DNA of 64,000 nucleotides from Mycolicibacter senuensis (lineage in GTDB: Bacteria; Actinomycetota; Actinomycetes; Mycobacteriales; Mycobacteriaceae): positions 1-64,000 of the forward strand of contig NZ_LQPS01000036.1 in assembly GCF_002101885.1 (NCBI RefSeq). The letters are read 5' to 3'. The first letter of the stretch is position 1, and the number at the start of each line of letters is the position of its first letter. A model generated the notes under the pieces. It was given only the letters and a program-made list of their open reading frames with translations, was not told the DNA's origin and did not search any database. Positions 35,708 through 42,670 of the stretch are shown one piece after another. The translations under genes were made by a program, and so were the position numbers.

Positions 35708-35980
35708 ATGGCCGAGGTGCCGATCCGCGAACTGAACCACAACACCGCCGGTGTGCTGGCGCGTGTCAAAAGCGGCGAAGAGCTCGAGATCACCGAGCGG
35801 GGAACGGTGATCGCGCGCCTGGTTCCCGCCCACGACGATCCGCTCACGGAGATGATCCGGTCCGGGCGGCTTCGCCCCGCGACCGTACGTGGGCCGGCGC
35901 CTCGACCCTCGGGGCCCGTACGCACTGACCACGAGGCGGGTCAAGTACTGCGCGAGTCGCGGGACGACGAGCGCTACTGA
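35708..35980 (+). CDS. vapB: VapB-type (Phd/YefM fold) antitoxin
   Basis: A 90-residue antitoxin. The N-terminal half is the Phd/YefM DNA-binding fold (PIRELNHNTAGVLARVKSG, followed by EITERGTVIARLVPA); the C-terminal half is a Pro- and Arg-rich flexible tail that would bind and block the toxin. The stop codon overlaps the vapC start by one base (TGATG). The start is set by the -10 hexamer 6 nt upstream. Expression is probably autoregulated through the palindrome at 35677-35687. Confidence 0.92.
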   Translation: MAEVPIRELNHNTAGVLARVKSGEELEITERGTVIARLVPAHDDPLTEMIRSGRLRPATVRGPAPRPSGPVRTDHEAGQVLRESRDDERY

Positions 35981-36378
35981 TGCTCTATCTGGACACCTCG
36001 GCCCTGGTGAAGCTGATCCGCCGCGAGCCGGAGTCCGATGCGCTGGCCGATTGGCTCGACTCGCATGAGTCCGCGCCGTGGGTGTCGTCGGCGGTGGTCG
36101 AGGTCGAACTCGCCCGCGCCATTCGACGGCTGGAGCCTGCCCGGCTATCTGATGTCCCCGCGGTCCTAGCCCGCGTCGCCCGCTACGAAGTCGACGACGC
36201 GGTGCGAGCCGCCGCTGCGGCCCATCCCGACCCGACACTGCGATCCCTGGACGCCATCCACCTCGCCACCGCCCATGCGGTGTTCGGTGCCAGGTTGACG
36301 GCTTTCGTGGCCTACGATCAGCGTCTGCTCGACGTCGCCCGCGCCGTCGGTCTGCCGGTCGTCATCCCCGGCCGCTGA
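35980..36378 (+). CDS. vapC: VapC toxin, PIN-domain ribonuclease
   Basis: A 132-residue PIN-domain endoribonuclease with the usual acidic site: Asp in MLYLDTSALVKL, Glu in VVEVELARA, Asp in LRSLDAIHLATA and Asp in FVAYDQRLLDVA. The full set suggests an active enzyme that cleaves tRNA or rRNA when free of VapB. It is coupled to vapB by a TGATG overlap. Which M. tuberculosis VapC is the closest relative cannot be told reliably. Placement right after recD, on the same strand, differs from M. tuberculosis, where vapBC5 lies near recD but in the opposite direction. Confidence 0.93.
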   Translation: MLYLDTSALVKLIRREPESDALADWLDSHESAPWVSSAVVEVELARAIRRLEPARLSDVPAVLARVARYEVDDAVRAAAAAHPDPTLRSLDAIHLATAHAVFGARLTAFVAYDQRLLDVARAVGLPVVIPGR

Positions 36379-36417
36379 CGTTCGGCTTTGTCACACCCTG
36401 GTTTTATCGTGTCGGTT

Positions 36418-36726
36418 ATGAGCAGGAGCAGCAGGTCGCCGGGCGGCGGGTCGGTGTTCGCCGTCATCCTGGTTCTCGCGCTGCTGTGGTGGTTGCGCTG
36501 GGTCATCCTGGCCGGAGTCGTGATCACCGTGGCGGTGCTCGTCACGCGGCGGTTGATGCGCAGCTACGCCGAGCACCGCGCTGCCGAACTGGGCCGGCTG
36601 CAGGCGATCCGGCACCGCGCCGAACTCCAGAACGCTCAGGTGCTGCGCGGCGATCCGCAGGGGTTCTACGGCCAGTACCCGCTGCCGCACCCGGAATTGA
36701 TTCCGCGGTGGTACCGGCCGCGTTGA
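36418..36726 (+). CDS. Small membrane protein of unknown function
   Basis: A 102-residue protein with one long or two short membrane helices at about 15-47 (VFAVILVLALLWWLRWV and ILAGVVITVAVLVTRR), then a basic cytoplasmic tail that ends in an aromatic- and Pro-rich motif (GFYGQYPLPHPELIPRWYRP). I do not recognise a named family. The ATG at 36418 is 7 nt after TATCGT (36405-36410), so a leaderless message is likely; the longer frame needs a TTG start. It lies between vapC and the NYN gene. Confidence 0.65.
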   Translation: MSRSSRSPGGGSVFAVILVLALLWWLRWVILAGVVITVAVLVTRRLMRSYAEHRAAELGRLQAIRHRAELQNAQVLRGDPQGFYGQYPLPHPELIPRWYRPR

Positions 36727-36806
36727 CGGTGCCGGCGGCCCGGGACCATACGGATGGTTGCCCGCCAAGCCGCTACGGATGAGACCGGTGGTGCCACACT
36801 GTCACC

Positions 36807-37691
36807 ATGACGGAATCCGGCGACACCAGGGTCGCGGTCTACCTCGACTTCGACAACATCGTGATCTCCCGCTACGACCAGGTCAACGGGCGCAGCTCGT
36901 TCCAGAAGGACAAAGCCAAGGGCCTGGCCAAGCATCCGGATCGCCTCGCCCGGGCCACCGTCGACGTCGGGGCGATCATCGACTTCGCGTCGTCGTTCGG
37001 CACCCTGGTGCTCACCCGCGCCTACGCCGACTGGTCGGCCGAGGTCAACACCGGCTACCGCCAGCAGTTGGTGGCCCGCGCGGTCGATCTGGTGCAGTTG
37101 TTCCCGGCGGCGGCCTACGGCAAGAACGGTGCGGACATCCGGCTGGCCGTCGATGCGGTCGAGGACATGTTCCGGCTGCCCGATCTGACCCATGTGGTGA
37201 TCGTGGCCGGAGACTCCGACTACATCCCGCTGGCGCAGCGCTGTAAACGGTTGGGCCGCTATGTGGTCGGCATCGGGGTGGCCGGGTCCACCAGCCGGGC
37301 GCTGGCCGCGGCGTGTGACGATTTCGTCAGCTACGACGCACTGCCCGGGGTGCCGGTGTTCGAGCCCGCACCGCCCGACGCCGACGACGCCGGCGCCGAA
37401 CCGAAGCGGCGCCCCCGCCAGTCCAAGCAGCAGCCCGAAGAACCGCCGGCGCCGGATCCGGTGGACACCGCCACCGCGCTGCTCACCCGCGCGCTGCAGA
37501 TCGGCCTGGAGAAGGACGACGTCGAGTGGTTGCACAATTCGGCGGTCAAGGCGCAGATGAAGCGGATGGATCCGTCGTTCAGCGAGAAACAGTTGGGCTA
37601 CAAGTCATTCAGTGATTTCCTGAGGTCCTACTCCGACCTGGTCGAGCTCGATGAGAGTTCGACGACGCGGATGGTGCGGCTGCGCAACTGA
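36807..37691 (+). CDS. NYN-domain ribonuclease-like protein with LOTUS/OST-HTH domain
   Basis: A 294-residue protein combining an N-terminal NYN (PIN-like) domain with a C-terminal OST-HTH/LOTUS domain. Acidic residues of the nuclease site are in VAVYLDFDNIV, GKNGADIRLAVDAVEDMF and HVVIVAGDSDYIPLA. A Pro- and Arg-rich linker (about 195-220) leads to the LOTUS part (ALLTRALQIGLEKDDV, then LGYKSFSDFLRSYSDLVEL). This matches the family of LabA/DUF88 proteins thought to cleave RNA; bacterial LOTUS domains bind RNA, and G-quadruplex RNA in some cases. It has its own start 6 nt after a CACACT hexamer. A role in RNA decay is inferred. Confidence 0.88.
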   Translation: MTESGDTRVAVYLDFDNIVISRYDQVNGRSSFQKDKAKGLAKHPDRLARATVDVGAIIDFASSFGTLVLTRAYADWSAEVNTGYRQQLVARAVDLVQLFPAAAYGKNGADIRLAVDAVEDMFRLPDLTHVVIVAGDSDYIPLAQRCKRLGRYVVGIGVAGSTSRALAAACDDFVSYDALPGVPVFEPAPPDADDAGAEPKRRPRQSKQQPEEPPAPDPVDTATALLTRALQIGLEKDDVEWLHNSAVKAQMKRMDPSFSEKQLGYKSFSDFLRSYSDLVELDESSTTRMVRLRN

Positions 37692-37707
37692 TCCAGAACC
37701 CGGCGAG

Positions 37708-39306
37708 CTACTCGTCGGCGGCCACCAAGGACCGCAACCGGATGTCGGGGTTGTCGCGCTGGAATCCCTGCAGTCGCCAGCTGTTGGAGAACAACGCCAG
37801 GTGCACCCCGTCGGTACGGGTCATGACCTCGGTCAACGACTGCCTGTTCACGAAGTCGACGTCGCCGGGTTCCACGATCCGCGCGACCTGGTAGGCCAGC
37901 GACTCCAGCGTGATCGGCGCACCGATCTCGGTGGCCATCCGGTGGGCGGCCACCTCGAACTGCATCGGGCCCACCGCGGCGAGCACCGGCGCCTGGTCGC
38001 CCCGGCGATCGGAGCGCAGCACCTGCACAACGCCCTCCTGGTCCAGCTGCTCGATGCCGCGACGGAACTGCTTGTGCTTGCTGGGGTCGGCGTTGCGCGC
38101 CACCGCGAAATGCTCGGGCGAGAAGCTCGGTATCGGCGGGTACTGAACAGGCACATCGCAATACAGCGTGTCGCCCGGGCGTAGGGCGGCGGCGTTGGCC
38201 AGCCCGATCACGTCGCCGGGCCAGGCGGTGTCCAGCGTGGAACGCTGCTGGCCGAACACCGACTGGGCGTACTTGGTCACAAACGGCTTGCCGGTCGCGG
38301 CGTGGGTGAGGACGTCGCCGCGTTCGAAGGTCCCCGAGTACACCCGCGCGAAGGCGATGCGATCGCGGTGCGCGGAGTCCATGCCGGCCTGCACTTTGAA
38401 GACGAAGGCGCTGAACGGTGCGTCGGTGGCGCGCCGGTTGCCATCGACGTCGAGCGCTCCACCGGGCGACGGCGCCAGCTCGGTGAGTACGTCGAGCAGC
38501 TGATTCACCCCGAAATTCAGCGCCGCCGAGGTGAACAACACCGGTGATGCTTTGCAGTCGAGGAACGCCTCGCGGTCGAAGTCGGAACCATCGGCGCTCA
38601 GCAACTCGCATTCCTCGACCGCGGTGTCCCAGTCGGCGCCGGCCGCGCCGTGCGCCTCGTCGGCGGGGATGTGTTCCTCGGGTGCTGCGGTGGCGCCGCC
38701 GGCGGTCCGGGTGAACCGGATGAAGTTCCCGGACCGGCGGTCGAGCACGCCCTGGAAGTCTCCGGCGATGCCGACCGGCCAGGTCAACGGGGTGGGGCGC
38801 AGCCCGATCCGGGTCGCGATCTCGTCCATCAGTTCCAGGGCGTGCCGGCCGGGGCGGTCCCATTTGTTGATCACGGTGATGATCGGGATCCGGCGGTGGC
38901 GGCACACCTGGAACAGTTTGAGGGTCTGCGGCTCAAGGCCTTTCGCGGCGTCGATGAGCATGACCGCGGAGTCGACCGCGGTCAGCACCCGGTAGGTGTC
39001 TTCGGAGAAGTCGGCGTGGCCGGGGGTGTCGAGCAGGTTGATGACGCAGTCCTGTCCCCGCGCGGTGCGGTACCCGAACTGCAGTGCCGTCGACGTGATG
39101 GAGATGCCGCGGGCTTTCTCCATCTCCATCCAGTCCGACACGGTGGCGCGCCGACCGGATTTGCCGTGGACCGCGCCGGCTTCGGTGATGGCCTTGGCGT
39201 GCAGCACCAGCGCCTCGGTCAAGGTGGATTTGCCGGCGTCGGGGTGGCTGATGACGGCGAAGGTTCTGCGGCGGCCCGCTTCGGAGTGCACGGCGTTGTC
39301 GGTCAT
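37708..39306 (-). CDS. prfC: Peptide chain release factor 3
   Basis: A 532-residue translational GTPase that recycles RF1/RF2 after termination. G motifs: SHPDAGKSTLTEAL (P-loop), RGISITSTALQF (switch I), DTPGHADFSEDTYR (G3) and NKWDRPGRH (G4, with Trp where E. coli-type RF3 often has Leu). RF3-specific parts include KPFVTKYAQSVFGQQR and the C-terminal GPMQFEVAAHRM. The ATG at 39306 was chosen; the upstream frame extension is not conserved. A promoter (TTGATC, 16-bp spacer, TACACT) lies at 39317-39344, giving a leader of only a few bases. It converges on the NYN gene with a 16-bp gap. Confidence 0.95.
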   Translation of the reverse strand: MTDNAVHSEAGRRRTFAVISHPDAGKSTLTEALVLHAKAITEAGAVHGKSGRRATVSDWMEMEKARGISITSTALQFGYRTARGQDCVINLLDTPGHADFSEDTYRVLTAVDSAVMLIDAAKGLEPQTLKLFQVCRHRRIPIITVINKWDRPGRHALELMDEIATRIGLRPTPLTWPVGIAGDFQGVLDRRSGNFIRFTRTAGGATAAPEEHIPADEAHGAAGADWDTAVEECELLSADGSDFDREAFLDCKASPVLFTSAALNFGVNQLLDVLTELAPSPGGALDVDGNRRATDAPFSAFVFKVQAGMDSAHRDRIAFARVYSGTFERGDVLTHAATGKPFVTKYAQSVFGQQRSTLDTAWPGDVIGLANAAALRPGDTLYCDVPVQYPPIPSFSPEHFAVARNADPSKHKQFRRGIEQLDQEGVVQVLRSDRRGDQAPVLAAVGPMQFEVAAHRMATEIGAPITLESLAYQVARIVEPGDVDFVNRQSLTEVMTRTDGVHLALFSNSWRLQGFQRDNPDIRLRSLVAADE

Positions 39307-39316
39307 GGCGCCAGAA

Positions 39317-39344
39317 AGTGTATGGGCGGTGCCGGGCAGATCAA
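39317..39344 (-). promoter_or_regulatory. prfC promoter
   Basis: On the minus strand, TTGATC (39344-39339), a 16-bp spacer and TACACT (39322-39317), with the ATG 10 nt beyond the -10. Confidence 0.5.
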
Positions 39345-39367
39345 TAATCGGGCACGGCTGCCGCCGG

Positions 39368-40204
39368 TCAGTACAGCGGCCCGCCGCCGAACAGTTCCCG
39401 GTGCGAGTCGGGCTGGTTGCCGTCGACGTCGGTGACACGAAAGTCCACGGCGGTCTCGGCGGTGATCAGGGTGTGCCCGCTGCGCGCGGTGATGTCGGGG
39501 TCGGCGGCCAGCGCGGCGATCACCCGGCCGATGAACTCCGGGGTTTCGGCGTTGGCCAGCGGAAAGCCCTGGAAGTTGTCCAGGCCGCGGTCGATGAAGC
39601 CTTGCATGACTTCGTTTTTCACCAGGCCCGGCCACACCGATATCGCGCTCACGCCGGTGCCGGCCAGTTCGACGGCCATGTCGGCGGCCATCTTGTCCAG
39701 CCCGGCTTTGGACATGCCGTAGAGCACCGAGTGCAGGTGGCCGCGGGTGCCGAACGAGGAGATGTTGACGATCAGGCCCGAGCCGCGCGCCACCATGAGC
39801 TGCGCGGCGTGCACCGAGGCGACGTAGTGGGCGCGCAACCCGACCCCGATCAGGGTGTCCCAGTCCGAAAGCGGGCGCTGCCAGAACTTCTCGGTGAACC
39901 CGGCGAACCCTTTGGGCGCCGCCCACACGTTGTTGACCAGCAGGTCCAGCCGGCCGTGCTGCTCGTCGGCGATGCGGGCGAACAGTGCGGCGATCTGGGC
40001 GTCGTCGCGGTGGTCGCACTGCACCGCGATACCGCGGCCACCGCGGTCGGTGACACCGGCGGCGGTCTCATCCAGTGCGCCGCCGGCGCCGACCTCGCCG
40101 CGGGCGGTGACGTAGACGGTCCAGCCGGCCGAGCCCAGCGCCAGCGCGATGCCCTTGCCGACGCTGCGGCTGGCGCCGGTGACCAGGGCGATCCGTACGC
40201 TCAT
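39368..40204 (-). CDS. Short-chain dehydrogenase/reductase
   Basis: A 278-residue NAD(P)-dependent SDR. The cofactor motif is VTGASRSVGKGIAL at 8-21, NNVWAAP replaces the usual NNAG, and the catalytic residues are Ser in IVNISSFGTRG and Tyr-Lys in YGMSKAGLDK. The C-terminal GNQPDSHRELFGGGPLY is typical of DHRS1-like SDRs. It starts 1 nt after the stop of the NTF2-like gene, so the two are translationally coupled. The substrate is unknown; pairing with an NTF2/SnoaL-like protein is common in steroid and polyketide degradation, which is suggestive only. Confidence 0.87.
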   Translation of the reverse strand: MSVRIALVTGASRSVGKGIALALGSAGWTVYVTARGEVGAGGALDETAAGVTDRGGRGIAVQCDHRDDAQIAALFARIADEQHGRLDLLVNNVWAAPKGFAGFTEKFWQRPLSDWDTLIGVGLRAHYVASVHAAQLMVARGSGLIVNISSFGTRGHLHSVLYGMSKAGLDKMAADMAVELAGTGVSAISVWPGLVKNEVMQGFIDRGLDNFQGFPLANAETPEFIGRVIAALAADPDITARSGHTLITAETAVDFRVTDVDGNQPDSHRELFGGGPLY

Positions 40205-40205
40205 C

Positions 40206-40679
40206 TCAGACCTCCACCACGGCGTCGCCGAGCGGGCGGGTGAGCGACCAGAGTTGACGGAAGTGGCTGCGCGCCATCTTCCAGGTCCCGTCTTCGATGA
40301 CGTAGTCGTCGTCGTACTCGCCGGTGAGCAGTCGTTCGGTGCGGTCGATCAGGTTGAGCTGGCGGAACTTCAGCGTCCAGTGCCCGGTGGCCGTGCCGGG
40401 GCCGGTGACGGCGATGTCGGGGTGCATGCCGTGGTGCATGTCCAGGATCACCGGTTTGCCGTCCACGGTGTGCAGCGCGATGCGGGTGAACACCTCAGCG
40501 ATCTGATCGGCGTCGTCGAAGCCACCCAGCGGGCCGTAGTGCACGTCGGCGCCCTGCGCGATGAAGCAGGACCGGAAGGTGGCGGGGTCTTTGGCGTCGC
40601 AGGCGCGGAAGTAGCGGTGTTTGAGGGCTTTGATCGCCTCGATCTGTTCGAGGGCTTCCAGTCGCTGTTCGACGGTCAT
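40206..40679 (-). CDS. SnoaL/NTF2-like protein
   Basis: A 157-residue SnoaL-like cone-barrel protein (EAIKALKHRYFRACDAKDP, then GHWTLKFRQLNLIDRTERLL). Such proteins act as isomerases, dehydratases or small-molecule binders. The ATG at 40679 lies 7 nt after TATCGT on the minus strand, suggesting a leaderless message; a longer frame begins at an ATG 45 nt upstream but disagrees with the family. It is first in a two-gene unit with the SDR. A His in LDMHHGMHPDIAV and Asp in FRACDAKDP could form the active site. Confidence 0.8.
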   Translation of the reverse strand: MTVEQRLEALEQIEAIKALKHRYFRACDAKDPATFRSCFIAQGADVHYGPLGGFDDADQIAEVFTRIALHTVDGKPVILDMHHGMHPDIAVTGPGTATGHWTLKFRQLNLIDRTERLLTGEYDDDYVIEDGTWKMARSHFRQLWSLTRPLGDAVVEV

Positions 40680-40722
40680 CGTCTCGACGATAGTTGTCGG
40701 TACCCCGTGCCACGGTGGAGGC

Positions 40723-40842
40723 ATGCGATACCTCCTCTGCTCGCTGGCGCTGTTCGGGCTGGGCTTGGCGGTCCCGGCGGTCGCATTCGTGCTGGACGTA
40801 TGTTCCGAGGACGAGGTGAGTTATGGGCAGCTACACTCGTAG
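40723..40842 (+). CDS. Possible 39-residue secreted or membrane peptide
   Basis: A small open frame with a good ribosome-binding site (GGTGGAG) ahead of its ATG. The product begins with a basic residue and a hydrophobic helix (LLCSLALFGLGLAVPAVAF) and ends in an acidic tail. It stops 1 nt before the second vapB start and runs through that promoter. I know no family. It could be an artefact of the divergent region, but codon choice and the start context are reasonable. Confidence 0.35.
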   Translation: MRYLLCSLALFGLGLAVPAVAFVLDVCSEDEVSYGQLHS

Positions 40843-40854
40843 CATGGCTGCTAC
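40830..40854. promoter_or_regulatory. Second vapBC promoter and operator
   Basis: TACACT (40832-40837) is 6 nt before the ATG at 40844. Three half-sites overlap it: GCTAC (40830-40834), GTAGC (40839-40843) and GCTAC (40850-40854), including the inverted pair GTAGCA/TGCTAC (40839-40854) centred on the start codon. This is a likely VapBC autoregulatory site. Confidence 0.55.
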
Positions 40855-41101
40855 GATTCCCGCTCGCGACCTCCGCAATCACACCGCGGAGATCCTGCGG
40901 CGGGTGGCTGCCGGTGAAGAGATCGAGGTTCTCAAGGACAACCGTCCGGTGGCGCTGATCAGCCCGGTTTCACGGCGACGCCAGTGGCGGCCGGCCGCCG
41001 AAGTGATTGACGAACTGGTGCGACTAGGCCCGGATAGCACCGGTTTGCGTCAAGAACTGCGCGAAACACTGACGCAGACCACCGACGACCTGCCTGACTG
41101 A
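40844..41101 (+). CDS. vapB: VapB5-like Phd/YefM antitoxin
   Basis: An 85-residue antitoxin with the Phd/YefM fold at the N-terminus (PARDLRNHTAEILRRVAAG, then EIEVLKDNRPVALISPV) and a charged C-terminal toxin-binding tail. The sequence pattern, including RDLRNHTAEILRRV, is close to my memory of M. tuberculosis VapB5 (Rv0626). The ATG at 40844 is fixed by the -10 hexamer. vapC follows after 6 nt. The operator overlapping the start codon suggests tight autorepression. Confidence 0.88.
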   Translation: MAATIPARDLRNHTAEILRRVAAGEEIEVLKDNRPVALISPVSRRRQWRPAAEVIDELVRLGPDSTGLRQELRETLTQTTDDLPD

Positions 41102-41107
41102 GCAGGC

Positions 41108-41500
41108 ATGGTTCTTCAGCGGGCATTGGCGGACACGTCAGTATTCATCGGAATCGAAACGCAGCGCATCGACGCAGACAAGTTCGCCGCGTTTGAATGG
41201 GGCGTCTCGACCATCACGCTCGGGGAACTCCGGCTCGGAGTGTTGCGAGCTTCCACTCCCGAAGCCGCATCGCGGCGGCTATCCACCTACCAAATCGCAC
41301 AACGCTTCGAGCCGCTAAGCATCGACGAGCGAGTCTCGGAAGCGTGGGCATTACTGGTGTCCCAGCTACGCGCCGCCGGCCGGCGGGTACCGCTCAACGA
41401 CAGTTGGATTGCCGCAACCGCTCTGACACACGACATTCCGGTGGTGACCCAGGACACTGATTACTCGGGGATGCCTGGAGTCACCGTCATTCAGCTCTGA
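41108..41500 (+). CDS. vapC: VapC5-like PIN-domain toxin
   Basis: A 130-residue PIN ribonuclease. Active-site acids: Asp in ALADTSVFIGIET, Glu in ITLGELRLGVL, Asp in VPLNDSWIAATA and Asp in VVTQDTDYSGM. The layout (ADTSVFIG, TLGELRLGVL, NDxWIAATA) matches M. tuberculosis VapC5 (Rv0627) as I recall it, which lies two genes from recD in that genome. The module therefore may be the displaced orthologue of vapBC5, now about 5 kb from recD with other genes between. Confidence 0.9.
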   Translation: MVLQRALADTSVFIGIETQRIDADKFAAFEWGVSTITLGELRLGVLRASTPEAASRRLSTYQIAQRFEPLSIDERVSEAWALLVSQLRAAGRRVPLNDSWIAATALTHDIPVVTQDTDYSGMPGVTVIQL

Positions 41501-41510
41501 AAGATTCCGC

Positions 41511-41630
41511 TCAGATCAGCGCATTGAGGCTGCGGCCCTCGCGCGCCGCGCGAGCAACCAGCCGTCGGTGCAGTTCCTCGGGAACCCGAAGAAGAAGCTG
41601 CTTCACACCGGAAATGATAGCAACGGCCAT
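41511..41630 (-). CDS. Short ribbon-helix-helix fragment
   Basis: A 39-residue frame with the start of an Arc/HicB-type ribbon-helix-helix (VKQLLLRVPEELHRRLVARA, ending in EGRSLNALI). Such antitoxins are normally 70-90 residues and continue past NALI, so this looks truncated by the TGA at 41511-41513. A perfect 8-bp palindrome TGATATCA (41635-41642) lies just upstream as a possible operator. It converges on vapC with a 10-bp gap. No partner toxin gene is present, so it is an orphan remnant or a minimal RHH protein. Confidence 0.5.
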   Translation of the reverse strand: MAVAIISGVKQLLLRVPEELHRRLVARAAREGRSLNALI

Positions 41631-41653
41631 GCCTTGATATCACCTTCATCGAT

Positions 41654-42553
41654 TCACGCTGAGTCGGCGCGATCAGCTCGCAGCGCATCGCATGCCGCGG
41701 TGAACCTGCGCCACTCGGCCGGAGTGGGGTGTGGCGCACGGTAGGGCGCGTCGGGTTCCCGCTTACGGATCCAGGCCCGAGCACTGGCAGCGGCGGCGCC
41801 CAAGTCCAGTTCGGGTAGCCGCAGCGCCGGACCGCAGCGGCGTGCTTGTTCTTCGAAACGATCCGCCCACGATTCAGTGCGCCAGCCGGGCCACAGGTCC
41901 GGTAGCTCCCGGCAGATGCCCATCGTGTCGGCGGTGTGCCACTCCGCCATAGTCTTTCGACCGACATCCACGTGGACGCCGCCCGCGGGGTGAGTCTGCA
42001 ACTGCAGCCGGGCCAGACCGGGCCCTGGCAGCTTGTCCAGTAGCGCGGGTCCGTTCCAGGCCTGGCTATCCGCCCAGCACAACGGCCACAGTCGAACTCG
42101 CCCGGTGGGATCGATGACCGACACCACCTGAGCCGGCGCCTTGCGGTTTCGGGCCAGCTTGACGGGCGGACACTTGGACCACTCGTAGACGTGCGGCTGC
42201 CCACCGACGTAATCGGCGATCTCGGCGACCCCGTCGTAGGCGTAGCTGACCGTCCACCCAGGCCAGAGTGCGTCAAGCACCTTAAGCATTGCGCGACGCT
42301 CCGGGATGGCGGTCATCAGCTCGTCCCCGAAGAACAGCAGCCGACGCCGGTCCCGGTCGATCACTGCGCCGCCATCGGCCCAAAGCGCGTCAACCCACTG
42401 GGTCTTCGGGCAGGGCTCCATGGAGGTTGCGTAGTGCAACGCAAGTTCCGGGCCTCCGATGAATGCGTCGAGCATGCGGTAGCCCGTACAGTGCGCGTAA
42501 TGCATTCGCCAGTCGGAATTTTCGACGACGACGAAGTTCGCCCGGTTTCCCAT
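41654..42553 (-). CDS. Conserved hypothetical protein
   Basis: A 299-residue soluble protein that I do not recognise. It is rich in Trp and Pro (HYAHCTGYRMLDAFIGGPE, HVYEWSKCPPVKLARNRKA, WADRFEEQARRCG). There are no signal peptide, membrane segment or clear catalytic motifs. The N-terminal YAHCTGYRMLDAFIGGPE and the later SVIDPTGRVRLWPL suggest a beta-rich fold. The ATG at 42553 has GGGGTGG upstream; a GTG at 42562 is the alternative. A 7-bp inverted repeat (42555-42561 and 42576-42582) covers the ribosome-binding site. It lies downstream of the NERD helicase on the same strand, after a 108-nt gap. Confidence 0.6.
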   Translation of the reverse strand: MGNRANFVVVENSDWRMHYAHCTGYRMLDAFIGGPELALHYATSMEPCPKTQWVDALWADGGAVIDRDRRRLLFFGDELMTAIPERRAMLKVLDALWPGWTVSYAYDGVAEIADYVGGQPHVYEWSKCPPVKLARNRKAPAQVVSVIDPTGRVRLWPLCWADSQAWNGPALLDKLPGPGLARLQLQTHPAGGVHVDVGRKTMAEWHTADTMGICRELPDLWPGWRTESWADRFEEQARRCGPALRLPELDLGAAAASARAWIRKREPDAPYRAPHPTPAEWRRFTAACDALRADRADSA

Positions 42554-42554
42554 G

Positions 42555-42582
42555 GTCGCCACCCCATTTCTCGGTTGGCGAC
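42555..42582 (-). promoter_or_regulatory. Hairpin over ribosome-binding site
   Basis: GTCGCCA (42555-42561) and TGGCGAC (42576-42582) pair across 14 nt and enclose the GGGG of the ribosome-binding site of the 299-residue protein. It could be an operator or a translational control hairpin. Confidence 0.3.
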
Positions 42583-42670
42583 GAGTCTGCGCCCGGCATT
42601 CCAGCCCAGCCAGTCACTCCGTCCGCCGCCTGTGGAGAAATGCGCTTTCCCGCCCTGGTGGGCGTGACCG

